From Arenibacter aquaticus (GTDB lineage: Bacteria; Bacteroidota; Bacteroidia; Flavobacteriales; Flavobacteriaceae): 64,000 bases of DNA. Below, piece after piece: positions 1 through 8,396 of the stretch (position 1 is the stretch's first letter; the number at the start of each line of letters is the position of its first letter). Both the position numbers and the translations under genes were made by a program. The stretch spans positions 315,125 through 379,124 of the forward strand of contig NZ_RQPJ01000003.1 in the NCBI RefSeq assembly GCF_003957295.1, in the 5' to 3' direction. The notes beneath the pieces were generated by a model. The model did no database searches, was not told the origin of the DNA, and was given only the letters and a program-made list of their open reading frames with translations.

Positions 1-1
1 G

Positions 2-691
2 GATAAAATAAATAGGCAAACATTATTTTCTACTTTGCTCTACCACAACATTATACCAGAAAACCAATTGGAAGCCGCCAAGGACTCTCTGCAAAAAGCT
101 TTGAAAAATGGCCCTAACGGCCACCTAAATACTGGGATTTTTGGTACCAAATACGCCTTGGAGACCATTTCCAAGCACCTTTCGCCCGAAACGGCCTTTG
201 AGGTAGTAAACAGCAGGGAATTTCCAGGATGGGGATTTATGGTAGACAACGGGGCAACGACCATTTGGGAAACGTGGAAAGAAAGCGATGGCGTTTTTTC
301 CAATAACCATCCCATGTTCGGCTCTGTATCAGAATGGTTCTATAGATGGTTGGGAGGTATACAACCAGATCCTGAGCATCCTGGTTTCAAAAAATTCATC
401 CTATCCCCTTCTACACCAGCCGGACTGGATTATGTGAATACCAAATACGAATCCCCTTTTGGAACTATTGTTTCCAATTGGAAGAAAACAGCTGAAAACA
501 CATATAAATATTCCGTTGTAGTTCCAAAAGGAAGCTCCGCCGAGCTTAGGTTAGGTTTAGATAACTCACAAAACTTAAAGGTTTATAAGGGCAAAGAGGT
601 ATTGGGCTCCATTTCGGATAAAGCGCTTAAATCAGGAAATTTTGAACTTAAAGAAGGTAGCTATACGTTAATTGTATCACCAAAATTATAA
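2..691 (+). CDS. Alpha-L-rhamnosidase GH78, C-terminal part (5' truncated by window)
   Basis: The frame is open from base 2, so this is the end of a gene that begins outside the window; the first in-frame start-like codon (TTG at 35) is not the real start. The motif TTIWETW and the following segment with SVSEWFYRWLGG are typical of the catalytic (alpha/alpha)6 barrel of family GH78, and the last ~80 residues form the usual C-terminal beta-sandwich with an SPFGTIVSNW strand. GH78 enzymes release alpha-L-rhamnose from the non-reducing end of glycans. The next gene starts 12 bp downstream on the same strand, so it heads a four-gene operon with a glycosidase, an acetylesterase and a sulfatase. 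This points to a rhamnose-containing substrate. The family call is firm; the exact substrate is not visible. Confidence 0.85.
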   Translation, partial: DKINRQTLFSTLLYHNIIPENQLEAAKDSLQKALKNGPNGHLNTGIFGTKYALETISKHLSPETAFEVVNSREFPGWGFMVDNGATTIWETWKESDGVFSNNHPMFGSVSEWFYRWLGGIQPDPEHPGFKKFILSPSTPAGLDYVNTKYESPFGTIVSNWKKTAENTYKYSVVVPKGSSAELRLGLDNSQNLKVYKGKEVLGSISDKALKSGNFELKEGSYTLIVSPKL

Positions 692-703
692 ACAATCCAC
701 CCT

Positions 704-3106
704 ATGAAATCCATCCCTTTATTACACAAAGCGCCCATTTGGGTCGGGATATTTTTAGTATCACTTTGGAACACACAAGCTCAAAATAAGCTTACAGCTG
801 GTGCAGACGAACGCACCCCTTCCAAAGCCCAATATTTTAGTTGGATAAACAACACCAATGAAGGTCCTACCGCTGAGCATACAAAGATCAACTTGGACTT
901 TTTTGGTTGGCTTAAAAGCCAATATGGTATGCAATTGGATATTTATGCCATGGATGCCGGAGCCATAGATGGTAAAAATTTCTATGGCAGCATATACTCC
1001 GATAGATTTAAAAAGCAATTCCCTCAAGGCTTCGATCCTCTTTACCAACAGGCAAAGGCCCTGGATATTCGCTTAGGGGTCTGGGGCGGACCTGATGGGT
1101 TTGGCGATACACCAGAGGAAGAAAAGGCACGAATAGACCAAATGGTAAAGTTGTGCAGGGATTATGATTTTGCTCTTTTTAAGTTCGATGCAGTTTGCGG
1201 CCCCCTACGCCCCGAAAAGGAAGATGCCTTCATTGAAATGATGCAACAGGCCCGTGAATACAGCCCAGACCTTATTTTATTAAACCACCGCCTAGGCCTG
1301 GATAAAGCCAAGCCCTATGCCACTACATTTCTATGGGGAGGCAATGAAACCTATATAGACGTTCATATGGCTAATACCATGACGGCTCCACACAATAGAG
1401 CACAGGCAATGTCTAGAGGGCTTGTTCCCCACTTACAACGCTTAACGGAAGACCATGGTGTTTGTATTTCTTCATGTATTGATTATTGGGAGGACGATTT
1501 AATATTACAATCCTTCAATAGAAGTTTAATTCTCTCCCCTGAAATTTATGGAAACCCATGGCTTTTGAATGACGATGAATTTTCCAAATTGGCCCAAATC
1601 TACAACCTGCATAGGAAGTACAGGGATATTCTAGTTGAGGGAAAAGTGCTAAGTGATTCCTACGGACCCAATGCCGTTTCCAGAGGGGATGGAAAAACCC
1701 AAATATTAAGCCTTAGAAATTTAAATTGGGACTCGGCCACATATTCCATAACACTAAACGAAGAAATAGGTCTTAAGGCTGAAGGGGATATAACTCTTCT
1801 TCAATTACATCCTACCGAAAAATTGATCGGGACATTTTCAAAAGGGGAAACCATACCCGTTGAAGTGCTCCCCTTTAGATCGGCCTTGTTCTTGGCAAGT
1901 ACAGAAGAATACAAGGACCCAGTTATCACTGGGGCCGACTTTAGAACGATACGAAATATTTCTAATGCCCCTATTGAAATAGAAGTATTGGGAATGCCAG
2001 GGACCACATCCAACATTGGCCTATTAAACCCAGACCAATATACTTCTGCTCAGATCGATGGTAAAAATGCCGATCGTTTACTAAAAGGCAAAAAGCTGAA
2101 ACTCAATTTTCCCGGTGACAAATTAAAACATAACTTTCATCGCCAACTAAATCCGTTTGCAGAAATAGCCATTCCGGAAGATGTAGCATCCCTGTACGAA
2201 GCCACGATTTTTGCCGCTGATAACAATGCACTTGAAGTAAGGTCCTTGCAACGGTCTGGAGAAACCAACATCCCAGAAGTAAAAGCTGCCCGTGATGCAT
2301 TTTTTAATCAAGAAGCTTTTGTAAATAGGGGTGTTTGGGACAAGAATTTATTTGACGGCGATTTGGAAACCGGGTTTTGGCCTCAAAAGAAATATCGTTT
2401 GGACACCCGTATTGAAGGGGGTACCCTACGATTGGATTTGGGAGCGGTAACCTTTTTGGATAAACTTATCATCACGGTCCCCAATGAATTTGCCTTACAG
2501 CCCTTACTTGTTGGGGAAGGTAATTTTGTTGAAGTCTCTACCGATTTGGTAAATTGGGAAGAGCTCACCTACTTGGCCGAAAAGCAATCCGAAGTGAACA
2601 TAGGAAAAAAAGTGCGTTATCTAAGGTTTAGAAACTTCCCACAGCAAATAGTAGAAATTGAAGGCTTGGCCAACGGACAAAAATTGGATAGGAGCCAATG
2701 GAGAGCTTCCAACCTGTTTGCACATCCCAGTAGAAAAAAGGCAAAAAAAGTATGGAAGTCCAGAATAGTACTGGACGAAATAGCCGAAGGTAGTTATCTA
2801 TCAGTAGCCCTGAACGGAAAACATGGCATTGAAGGTGCCTATGCCGCCGCCAAGGTAGGAGAAGAATATTTAGGAGCCGATAACCGTGCTTCGTCCTTTC
2901 CCGCCAATAACTGGGAATTTATGACCGCCAGACGCGACAAGAACTACACCTATTTTATTCCTTTGGACAAAAGCATGATTGGAAAGGAAATAGAAGTTTT
3001 TGTAATGGGATATGATGAAGACAACCTGAATTTTGATCCGGAATTATATATCACGGCCTACCCACATCCTTGGAAAAAAATAAAACTAACCCTTAATAAA
3101 AAGTAG
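704..3106 (+). CDS. Secreted TIM-barrel glycoside hydrolase, clan GH-D-like, with discoidin-type C-terminal domain
   Basis: 800 aa with a cleavable signal peptide ending about NTQAQ (residues 1-27). Residues ~40-330 look like a TIM barrel of the melibiase/alpha-galactosidase type: LGVWGGPDG at ~124, then LFKFDAV with a K-x-D (D162) in the position of the clan GH-D nucleophile, LLNHRLG at ~192, and CIDYWEDD at ~259 with Asp residues that could be the acid/base. Residues ~530-670 read like an F5/8 type C (discoidin) domain (LRLDLGAVTFLDKLIITVP). The extra C-terminal ~120 residues are unassigned. I cannot place it in a numbered CAZy family from memory; GH27/GH36-like is the nearest. It sits 12 bp after the GH78 gene and 10 bp before the esterase gene, so co-transcription is likely. 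It probably removes a neutral sugar from the same glycan. Confidence 0.6.
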   Translation: MKSIPLLHKAPIWVGIFLVSLWNTQAQNKLTAGADERTPSKAQYFSWINNTNEGPTAEHTKINLDFFGWLKSQYGMQLDIYAMDAGAIDGKNFYGSIYSDRFKKQFPQGFDPLYQQAKALDIRLGVWGGPDGFGDTPEEEKARIDQMVKLCRDYDFALFKFDAVCGPLRPEKEDAFIEMMQQAREYSPDLILLNHRLGLDKAKPYATTFLWGGNETYIDVHMANTMTAPHNRAQAMSRGLVPHLQRLTEDHGVCISSCIDYWEDDLILQSFNRSLILSPEIYGNPWLLNDDEFSKLAQIYNLHRKYRDILVEGKVLSDSYGPNAVSRGDGKTQILSLRNLNWDSATYSITLNEEIGLKAEGDITLLQLHPTEKLIGTFSKGETIPVEVLPFRSALFLASTEEYKDPVITGADFRTIRNISNAPIEIEVLGMPGTTSNIGLLNPDQYTSAQIDGKNADRLLKGKKLKLNFPGDKLKHNFHRQLNPFAEIAIPEDVASLYEATIFAADNNALEVRSLQRSGETNIPEVKAARDAFFNQEAFVNRGVWDKNLFDGDLETGFWPQKKYRLDTRIEGGTLRLDLGAVTFLDKLIITVPNEFALQPLLVGEGNFVEVSTDLVNWEELTYLAEKQSEVNIGKKVRYLRFRNFPQQIVEIEGLANGQKLDRSQWRASNLFAHPSRKKAKKVWKSRIVLDEIAEGSYLSVALNGKHGIEGAYAAAKVGEEYLGADNRASSFPANNWEFMTARRDKNYTYFIPLDKSMIGKEIEVFVMGYDEDNLNFDPELYITAYPHPWKKIKLTLNKK

Positions 3107-3116
3107 CAACCTACCT

Positions 3117-4538
3117 ATGTTTAAAAAGACCGCCATATACCGTACACTGATCCTTTGTCTGCTGAGTTGTTCGCAATGGGCCAAAGCTGAAGTAAAGCTA
3201 CCTGCACTATTTGCTGACAATATGGTATTGCAACAACAATCGGATGCTGCTATATGGGGAACGGCTTTGGCCAACAACACCGTAAAGGTGACCACCTCCT
3301 GGGATAACAAGACCTATTCTACCAAAACCGATAGTACAGGAAAATGGCAGTTAAAGGTCCATACCCCTATTGCTGGAGGTCCTTATGATATTACAATAAC
3401 AGATGGTACTCCCTTTAAGCTTACTGATGTCCTAATTGGGGAAGTATGGGTGTGTTCCGGTCAATCCAACATGGCAATGACCTTTAAAGGTTTCATAAAC
3501 CAGCCGGTACTGGATGCTAACAAAACAATAGCCCTATCCACCAATAATTCCATTCGCCTTTTCAAGGTCAAAAGCAAGGCTAGCCTAAAAAGAATGGAGG
3601 ATTTATCCGGGGAATGGCTAAGGAGCAATCCTGAAAACGTTTCCAATTTTAGCGCTACCGCCTATCATTTTGGTAAAATGCTGCAGGAAGTACTGCAGGT
3701 CCCCGTAGGCCTCATATGTTCTAGTTGGGGTGGCACACGAATTGAACCTTGGATAAGTAAAGACGGGTTAAAGGAATTTGATTGGGTTCCGGAACCCGCA
3801 GTGGATAAAAAAGGAAGGGTAACACATAGAATACCCACTGCCATCTTCAACGGAATGATAAATCCTATGGCCGGATATGCCATTAAGGGCGTTATCTGGT
3901 ATCAGGGAGAATCCAATAAAGCGGAATACAAGGAATACGAAAAACTAATGCCCGGTTTAATAAACAACTGGCGTGCTGAATGGGGCATAGGCGATTTTCC
4001 CTTTTACTACGCTCAGATAGCTCCTTTTAATTACAATGTACCAGGGTTAAATTCAGCCTTTTTAAGAGAGGCCCAACTCAAGGCTTCCACGGCCGTTAAA
4101 AACACCGGAATGATCAGTTTAATGGATATAGGGGAAAAGAAATATATTCACCCTGCCAATAAACAGGCTGGTGGGGAACGATTTGCCTATTTGGCCTTGG
4201 CCAAAACCTATGGCATAAAGGGAATAACTTATTCCGGTCCCGTTTTAAAAGAGATGAAAATAGACGGACCCACGATTAAACTGAGCTTTGACCATGCCAT
4301 TAATGGCCTTACTACCTTTGGTAAAGAATTGACCAATTTTAAGATAGCAGGAAAAGATAAGCGCTTCTATCCTGCCCACGCTACCATTAATTGGCAGGGC
4401 ATAACCCTGTTTTCGGCCTTTGTACCCAATCCAGTAGCTGTTAGATATGCCTTTGACGACTTTGTGGTAGGGGAACTCTATAACAATGCAGGCTTACCCG
4501 CCTCTTCCTTTAGAACCGACGATTGGGAGGTAGAATAA
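3117..4538 (+). CDS. Sialate O-acetylesterase-like SGNH hydrolase
   Basis: 473 aa with a signal peptide (cleavage near QWAKA). The N-terminal ~95 residues are a beta-sandwich opening with LFADNMVLQQ, usual for the long sialate-O-acetylesterase family. The catalytic domain follows: GQSNM carries the Ser (block I, ~residue 116), GVIWYQGESN is block III, and an Asp and His in DIGEKKYIHPANK (~341-353) complete the triad. Members remove O-acetyl groups from sugars; most PUL-encoded versions do not act on sialic acid. The gene lies between a glycosidase and a sulfatase with short gaps (10 and 41 bp), so the substrate of this operon is probably acetylated as well as sulfated. The family is clear; the actual acyl and sugar are unknown. 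Confidence 0.85.
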   Translation: MFKKTAIYRTLILCLLSCSQWAKAEVKLPALFADNMVLQQQSDAAIWGTALANNTVKVTTSWDNKTYSTKTDSTGKWQLKVHTPIAGGPYDITITDGTPFKLTDVLIGEVWVCSGQSNMAMTFKGFINQPVLDANKTIALSTNNSIRLFKVKSKASLKRMEDLSGEWLRSNPENVSNFSATAYHFGKMLQEVLQVPVGLICSSWGGTRIEPWISKDGLKEFDWVPEPAVDKKGRVTHRIPTAIFNGMINPMAGYAIKGVIWYQGESNKAEYKEYEKLMPGLINNWRAEWGIGDFPFYYAQIAPFNYNVPGLNSAFLREAQLKASTAVKNTGMISLMDIGEKKYIHPANKQAGGERFAYLALAKTYGIKGITYSGPVLKEMKIDGPTIKLSFDHAINGLTTFGKELTNFKIAGKDKRFYPAHATINWQGITLFSAFVPNPVAVRYAFDDFVVGELYNNAGLPASSFRTDDWEVE

Positions 4539-4579
4539 CCGTAATTAAGCCTTCCTTAAACCTATTTATATTATCCACT

Positions 4580-6346
4580 ATGATTGCTACCAAAAAAATC
4601 CTATATGCTGCTCTATGTCTTTTTATTTTAATAGGATGTTCAGAGGAATCAAAGAAGACAAAAAGACCTAATGTCATCATTGTTGTAACGGACGACCAAG
4701 GTTTTGGCGATCTGGGATACTATGGCAATCCACACATACAAACCCCTACCCTGGATGGTTTTGCAAAAGAAAGTGTACGCTTTGACCAGTTTATAGTATC
4801 CCCGGTCTGTGCACCAACACGCGCCTCTTTAATGACCGGTAGGTACTCCCTAAGAACTGGGGTTAGGGACACCTACAGAGGAGGAGCCATAATGGCAACA
4901 GGAGAAATAACCGTAGCAGAAATGCTTAAGGAGGCAGGTTATACCACCGGTATGGTAGGCAAATGGCATTTGGGGGACAACTATCCTTCCAGACCTCAGG
5001 ATCAAGGTTTCGATTTTACCCTCCGGCATTTATCAGGAGGAATAGGCCAACCGGGAGATTGGCCCAATACCAAAAAAGGGAAGCGTAGCTATTTTGACCC
5101 CATGCTTTGGAAAAACGGGGAGATGTTCCAAAGTAAGGGCTATTGTTCCGATGTATTTACGGAAGCAGCTATGGACTTTGTAGAGCAGAACAAAGAACAA
5201 CCATTTTTCCTATACCTCTCCTACAACGCGCCACATGCCCCCTTACAAGTACCCCAAGAGTACTATGATCGCTATAAGGATATTGATCCTTCCACAGGTT
5301 TTGAAAATGACGGAAGACCTTTCCCGGAAATGGATGAACGGATGAAAGAAAATGCCAGAAAGGTGTATGCCATGGTAAACAATATAGACGACAACCTTAA
5401 AAAGCTTTTTAACCAATTGGAAGATTTAAAGTTGGAAGACAATACCTTGGTTATATTTATGACAGACAATGGTCATCAGCACTATCGTTATGCCGCTGGA
5501 ATGCGGGGGCGAAAATCTTTCGTCTATGAAGGTGGGGTAAGGGTTCCCAGTTTCTGGAGACTTCCTTCCAGATTTAAAGGCAATAGGGATATTGAAACCC
5601 CGGCCGCCCACTATGATGTACTACCTACCCTGGCAGATCTATGTAATGGTCAATTGCCTACCGATAGAATTATAGACGGAAAAAGCCTTGTCCCTTTATT
5701 GTCCAATGAAAATTCCAGTTTGGACAATCGCAGCCTGCCACGTAGTTGGGTAAGGGGCGGACCTGAAAAATACAATAACATCTCTATTAGAAAAAATCCA
5801 TACAAACTAATTGGAAATACTGGGGAAACAGCAGGAATAGAACAGTTTGAACTTTACAACATATTGGATGACCCTTATGAACAAAACAATTTAGTTGGGG
5901 CTAAGACTATGGAAGCCCAAAAATTAAAAAGTGAAATGGATATTTGGTTTGATGAGATGACCAATTCCCCCAACTTTATAAAAGCCCAGCCGGCAATTAT
6001 AGGGACAGCTTATGAAAACCCTTCTGTATTGAATTTAAACGATGCTGTATTTGCAAAAAACCAGGATCTGGAGCAAGATGTAGCCGGATGGGAAATAGAA
6101 GCCACAGAGGCCGGGAATTACGATATACAAATTAATACGGGCCGTAAGCAGTTATCCCAGATTTCCTTAACCTTAACTGTTGGGGAATTGGAAATAAAAA
6201 GAGAATATAAGGAGCTGGCCGATGGTATTATAGACCTAAAAAATATTGAGTTACAGAAGGGAGCAACCAAACTAACCCCACTAATAACTGGAAAAAATGG
6301 AGGATATATTAAACCTTTTTATGTCAAGATGACCAAGACAAATTAG
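4580..6346 (+). CDS. Lipoprotein arylsulfatase, S1 family (CAPTR)
   Basis: 588 aa when started at ATG 4580; this start is preferred over 4523 because it places a lipoprotein signal (LFILIGC, Cys20) directly at the N terminus. The S1 sulfatase core is intact: VTDDQGFGDLGYYG metal ligands, C77-A-P-T-R followed by LMTG for formylglycine formation, GKWHLG, NAPHAPL and MTDNGH. After ~residue 470 there is an extra ~110-residue beta-rich domain (NAGNYDI-like strands), also seen in the sulfatase at 39949-41799, possibly carbohydrate binding. It is the last gene of the plus-strand operon and should hydrolyse a sulfate ester on the outside of the cell or in the periplasm. A sulfatase-maturing enzyme is needed but is not in the window. 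Confidence 0.9.
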   Translation: MIATKKILYAALCLFILIGCSEESKKTKRPNVIIVVTDDQGFGDLGYYGNPHIQTPTLDGFAKESVRFDQFIVSPVCAPTRASLMTGRYSLRTGVRDTYRGGAIMATGEITVAEMLKEAGYTTGMVGKWHLGDNYPSRPQDQGFDFTLRHLSGGIGQPGDWPNTKKGKRSYFDPMLWKNGEMFQSKGYCSDVFTEAAMDFVEQNKEQPFFLYLSYNAPHAPLQVPQEYYDRYKDIDPSTGFENDGRPFPEMDERMKENARKVYAMVNNIDDNLKKLFNQLEDLKLEDNTLVIFMTDNGHQHYRYAAGMRGRKSFVYEGGVRVPSFWRLPSRFKGNRDIETPAAHYDVLPTLADLCNGQLPTDRIIDGKSLVPLLSNENSSLDNRSLPRSWVRGGPEKYNNISIRKNPYKLIGNTGETAGIEQFELYNILDDPYEQNNLVGAKTMEAQKLKSEMDIWFDEMTNSPNFIKAQPAIIGTAYENPSVLNLNDAVFAKNQDLEQDVAGWEIEATEAGNYDIQINTGRKQLSQISLTLTVGELEIKREYKELADGIIDLKNIELQKGATKLTPLITGKNGGYIKPFYVKMTKTN

Positions 6347-6474
6347 CGTTAACATCCTTCCCTAGATCACCTTTTTTCCTTAGGCTGATTCAAAGTGATG
6401 TGCTTTTGACAATTACAGTGTTCACTGTTTTCCTTCACCGGAACAAGCAGATTGCCGCGCAGCTCCGGCCCTAT

Positions 6475-6530
6475 ATGTGCGACTTTCCAGTGTCCTGAAA
6501 AAGGACTCTATCAAGGGGAAGTTGAAAGGT
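6475..6530 (-). repeat. Hairpin element, diverged copy
   Basis: Read on the minus strand, this stretch resembles the plus-strand elements at 48663, 63281 and 63454: an ACTTC-type left arm, GAGTCC-TTTTT-GGAC in the centre and GAAAGTCGCACATAT at the right. The inner arms (GTCC/GGAC) and outer arms (ACTT/AAGT) can fold into a hairpin. It lies between convergent genes with no ORF. Function is unknown. Confidence 0.5.
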
Positions 6531-6573
6531 ATTGACAATAATTTTAAAGTAATGAGGTCTCGACTCCGCTAGT

Positions 6574-6676
6574 CCTGACAAACCTGGACTCTACTCCTGA
6601 CAAACCCGGACTCCGCTCCCCCTTAACGGAACGGGCAGGCCTGTCTGCCGATAGGCAGGCTCGACCTGACAAACCT
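6574..6676. repeat. Short direct repeats (CCTGACAAACC)
   Basis: CCTGACAAACC occurs at about 6574, 6595 and 6665, the first two flanked by GGACTC. The rest of 6347-6808 contains no credible gene; it carries this cluster, the hairpin element, one REP-like palindrome and the terminator at 6737. Confidence 0.55.
6640..6662 (+). repeat. REP-like palindrome, copy 1
   Basis: CCTGTCTGCCGATAGGCAGG followed by CTC. The minus strand of 49304-49328 differs at only two central bases, and the minus strand of 63003-63024 is a weaker match. The arms GCCTG/CAGGC pair. All three copies are intergenic. Confidence 0.6.
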
Positions 6677-6736
6677 CCCCTGTAGCGGTTTACTCAGAAA
6701 CAGGATCGACTTTCACTATACCATACAAAAAAGTAA

Positions 6737-6760
6737 AACCCACCTCAATTGAGGTGGGTT
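6737..6760. terminator. Bidirectional terminator between convergent operons
   Basis: A 24-bp perfect palindrome (AACCCACCTCAA and its complement). On the minus strand it is followed by TTTTACTTTTTTG, and on the plus strand by CTATTTAT. It sits 48 bp beyond the end of the minus-strand sulfatase gene and separates the two converging operons. Confidence 0.8.
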
Positions 6761-6808
6761 CTATTTATAATAGATTAAAATGTCTTAATATGAACCGCAG
6801 AAGCCGCT

Positions 6809-8284
6809 CTATTTATTCAACGATGGGCCTTGGGGTTTTGCATCTTTGCCATAGTCTATATACCCGGCAGCGTTTAAATTATAATTCCACTTATCAATAT
6901 AATACTGCCTTGGCTTAAATTCGTCGCCTATTTTTTCCAACTCCTTTTGTAAGGTAACTTCCATTTGCTTCTGCAATTCCTTATACTCTGGCTTATTGAT
7001 CAAATTGTTTATTTGAAGGGTATCCTTTTCGTTGTCGAATAGAAATAATGGACCATCCAAGGTTTTTACATAGGCGTAACGACTGGTGTATACCCCCCTA
7101 TATTCATCCGATTTACCTGCAAAGGGGGAAACGTTCATGACCAGTGTTGCCTTATCCTTTTTAAGCCCAGGATTTTTGATCACATCTACCATACTCTCTC
7201 CATCAATAAATTCGGGCACTGGCAAGTCGGCTAGAGACAAAAGTGTTGGAAGAATGTCAGGAGCGTTTATGGGAGCATCCACTTCAATCTTCTTTTTTCC
7301 TAGAAGTGCCGGATACTTTAAAAGAAAAGGTATACGCACCGATTCTGCCCAGGGCACTTGTTTTTGTTTGGGTCGGATATGATGCGAACCAAGCATTTCA
7401 CCATGATCGGAGGTAAAAACTATGATAGTGTTATCGGAAATTCCGGCATCTTGGATCGCCTTTTCCAAATCACCAATACACCTGTCCAAGGCAAGGATAT
7501 GGGAATAGTACCCCACTGCTTCCTCTTTGGCTTTTTCACTCATATCATCTGCAACATTGCCCCGTAGTATTATATCCTCTTTATTAAATTGCCTTTGAAA
7601 TTCTTTAGGAGCACTGGCATGAGGAAAGTGGGGAGCCCCCCAAGCGAGAACCATAAGAAAAGGATCCTCTTCCTCAGCATTTTTCTGGATATAGGAAATG
7701 GCATCCTGGGTCTCGGCATAGGGACCATAACCTTCCCATTTTTTCTTTTCACTATTGTTGCCTTCATAATAAATTAGGTTGTTGTAATCATGTGAGCATT
7801 CCAAGGCCTTCCAGTAATCAAAACCTTGTCTTCTTTCCGGGGGGGTATAGTCAAATCTTCCCATACCATCAAGATGCCATTTACCTATGTAGCCAGTTTT
7901 ATAACCAGCGTCTTTAAATAATTCCGCAAGGGTAACGGACTCATCAGGTAGATGCAGATCATTAAAAATCATACCTGTAGTGGTTGGATACTGGCCTGTA
8001 AGGAATGCTGCCCTAAATGGGGTGCAAACAGGTGTGACGGAAATGGCATTTTTAAAGTTTACTCCTTCTGCCGCCAGTTTGTCCAAGTTAGGTGTCTTCC
8101 CTACAAGGTTGGGGTCCCCGTTATAGCCCGTGGCCTGGGCCCTCCATTGGTCGGCCAGCACAAAGACTATATTAGGTTTCTTGGCCTTTGTGACAACAGT
8201 TTCCTTTGTTCTGGTGTCTTTGCAGGATGATAAGACACCAATGCAAATTATCAAAAACATTACTATGCTACTTGTTCTCTTCAT
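6809..8284 (-). CDS. Lipoprotein sulfatase, S1 family (CTPFR)
   Basis: 491 aa with lipoprotein signal VLSSC (Cys21). Core motifs: LADQWRAQATGYNG, C87-T-P-F-R-AAFLTG for formylglycine, GKWHLDG, WGAPHFPHA and TSDHGEMLGSH. The single Asp in ADQW and the SDHG ending distinguish it from the DDQG/DNG type of its neighbours, so it probably belongs to another S1 subfamily and acts on a differently placed sulfate. It is the last gene of the minus-strand run 6809-18526, 112 bp after the unknown 559-aa gene, and is followed by the palindromic terminator at 6737-6760. Family membership is certain; subfamily and target are not. Confidence 0.9.
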   Translation of the reverse strand: MKRTSSIVMFLIICIGVLSSCKDTRTKETVVTKAKKPNIVFVLADQWRAQATGYNGDPNLVGKTPNLDKLAAEGVNFKNAISVTPVCTPFRAAFLTGQYPTTTGMIFNDLHLPDESVTLAELFKDAGYKTGYIGKWHLDGMGRFDYTPPERRQGFDYWKALECSHDYNNLIYYEGNNSEKKKWEGYGPYAETQDAISYIQKNAEEEDPFLMVLAWGAPHFPHASAPKEFQRQFNKEDIILRGNVADDMSEKAKEEAVGYYSHILALDRCIGDLEKAIQDAGISDNTIIVFTSDHGEMLGSHHIRPKQKQVPWAESVRIPFLLKYPALLGKKKIEVDAPINAPDILPTLLSLADLPVPEFIDGESMVDVIKNPGLKKDKATLVMNVSPFAGKSDEYRGVYTSRYAYVKTLDGPLFLFDNEKDTLQINNLINKPEYKELQKQMEVTLQKELEKIGDEFKPRQYYIDKWNYNLNAAGYIDYGKDAKPQGPSLNK

Positions 8285-8396
8285 ATCTGTAGTTACTATA
8301 AATATTTATTTTCCAAATTCCTTATTACTTAGTTGAAAATAGGTGCAAGGCTATTGGCTGCCCCAATAAATTATATTGATAATTACGGCCTATTCA

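Noticed and set aside
6347..6808. CRISPR-like array in the repeat-bearing gap
   Set aside because: The CCTGACAAACC copies are short, unevenly spaced and lack unique spacers or cas genes.
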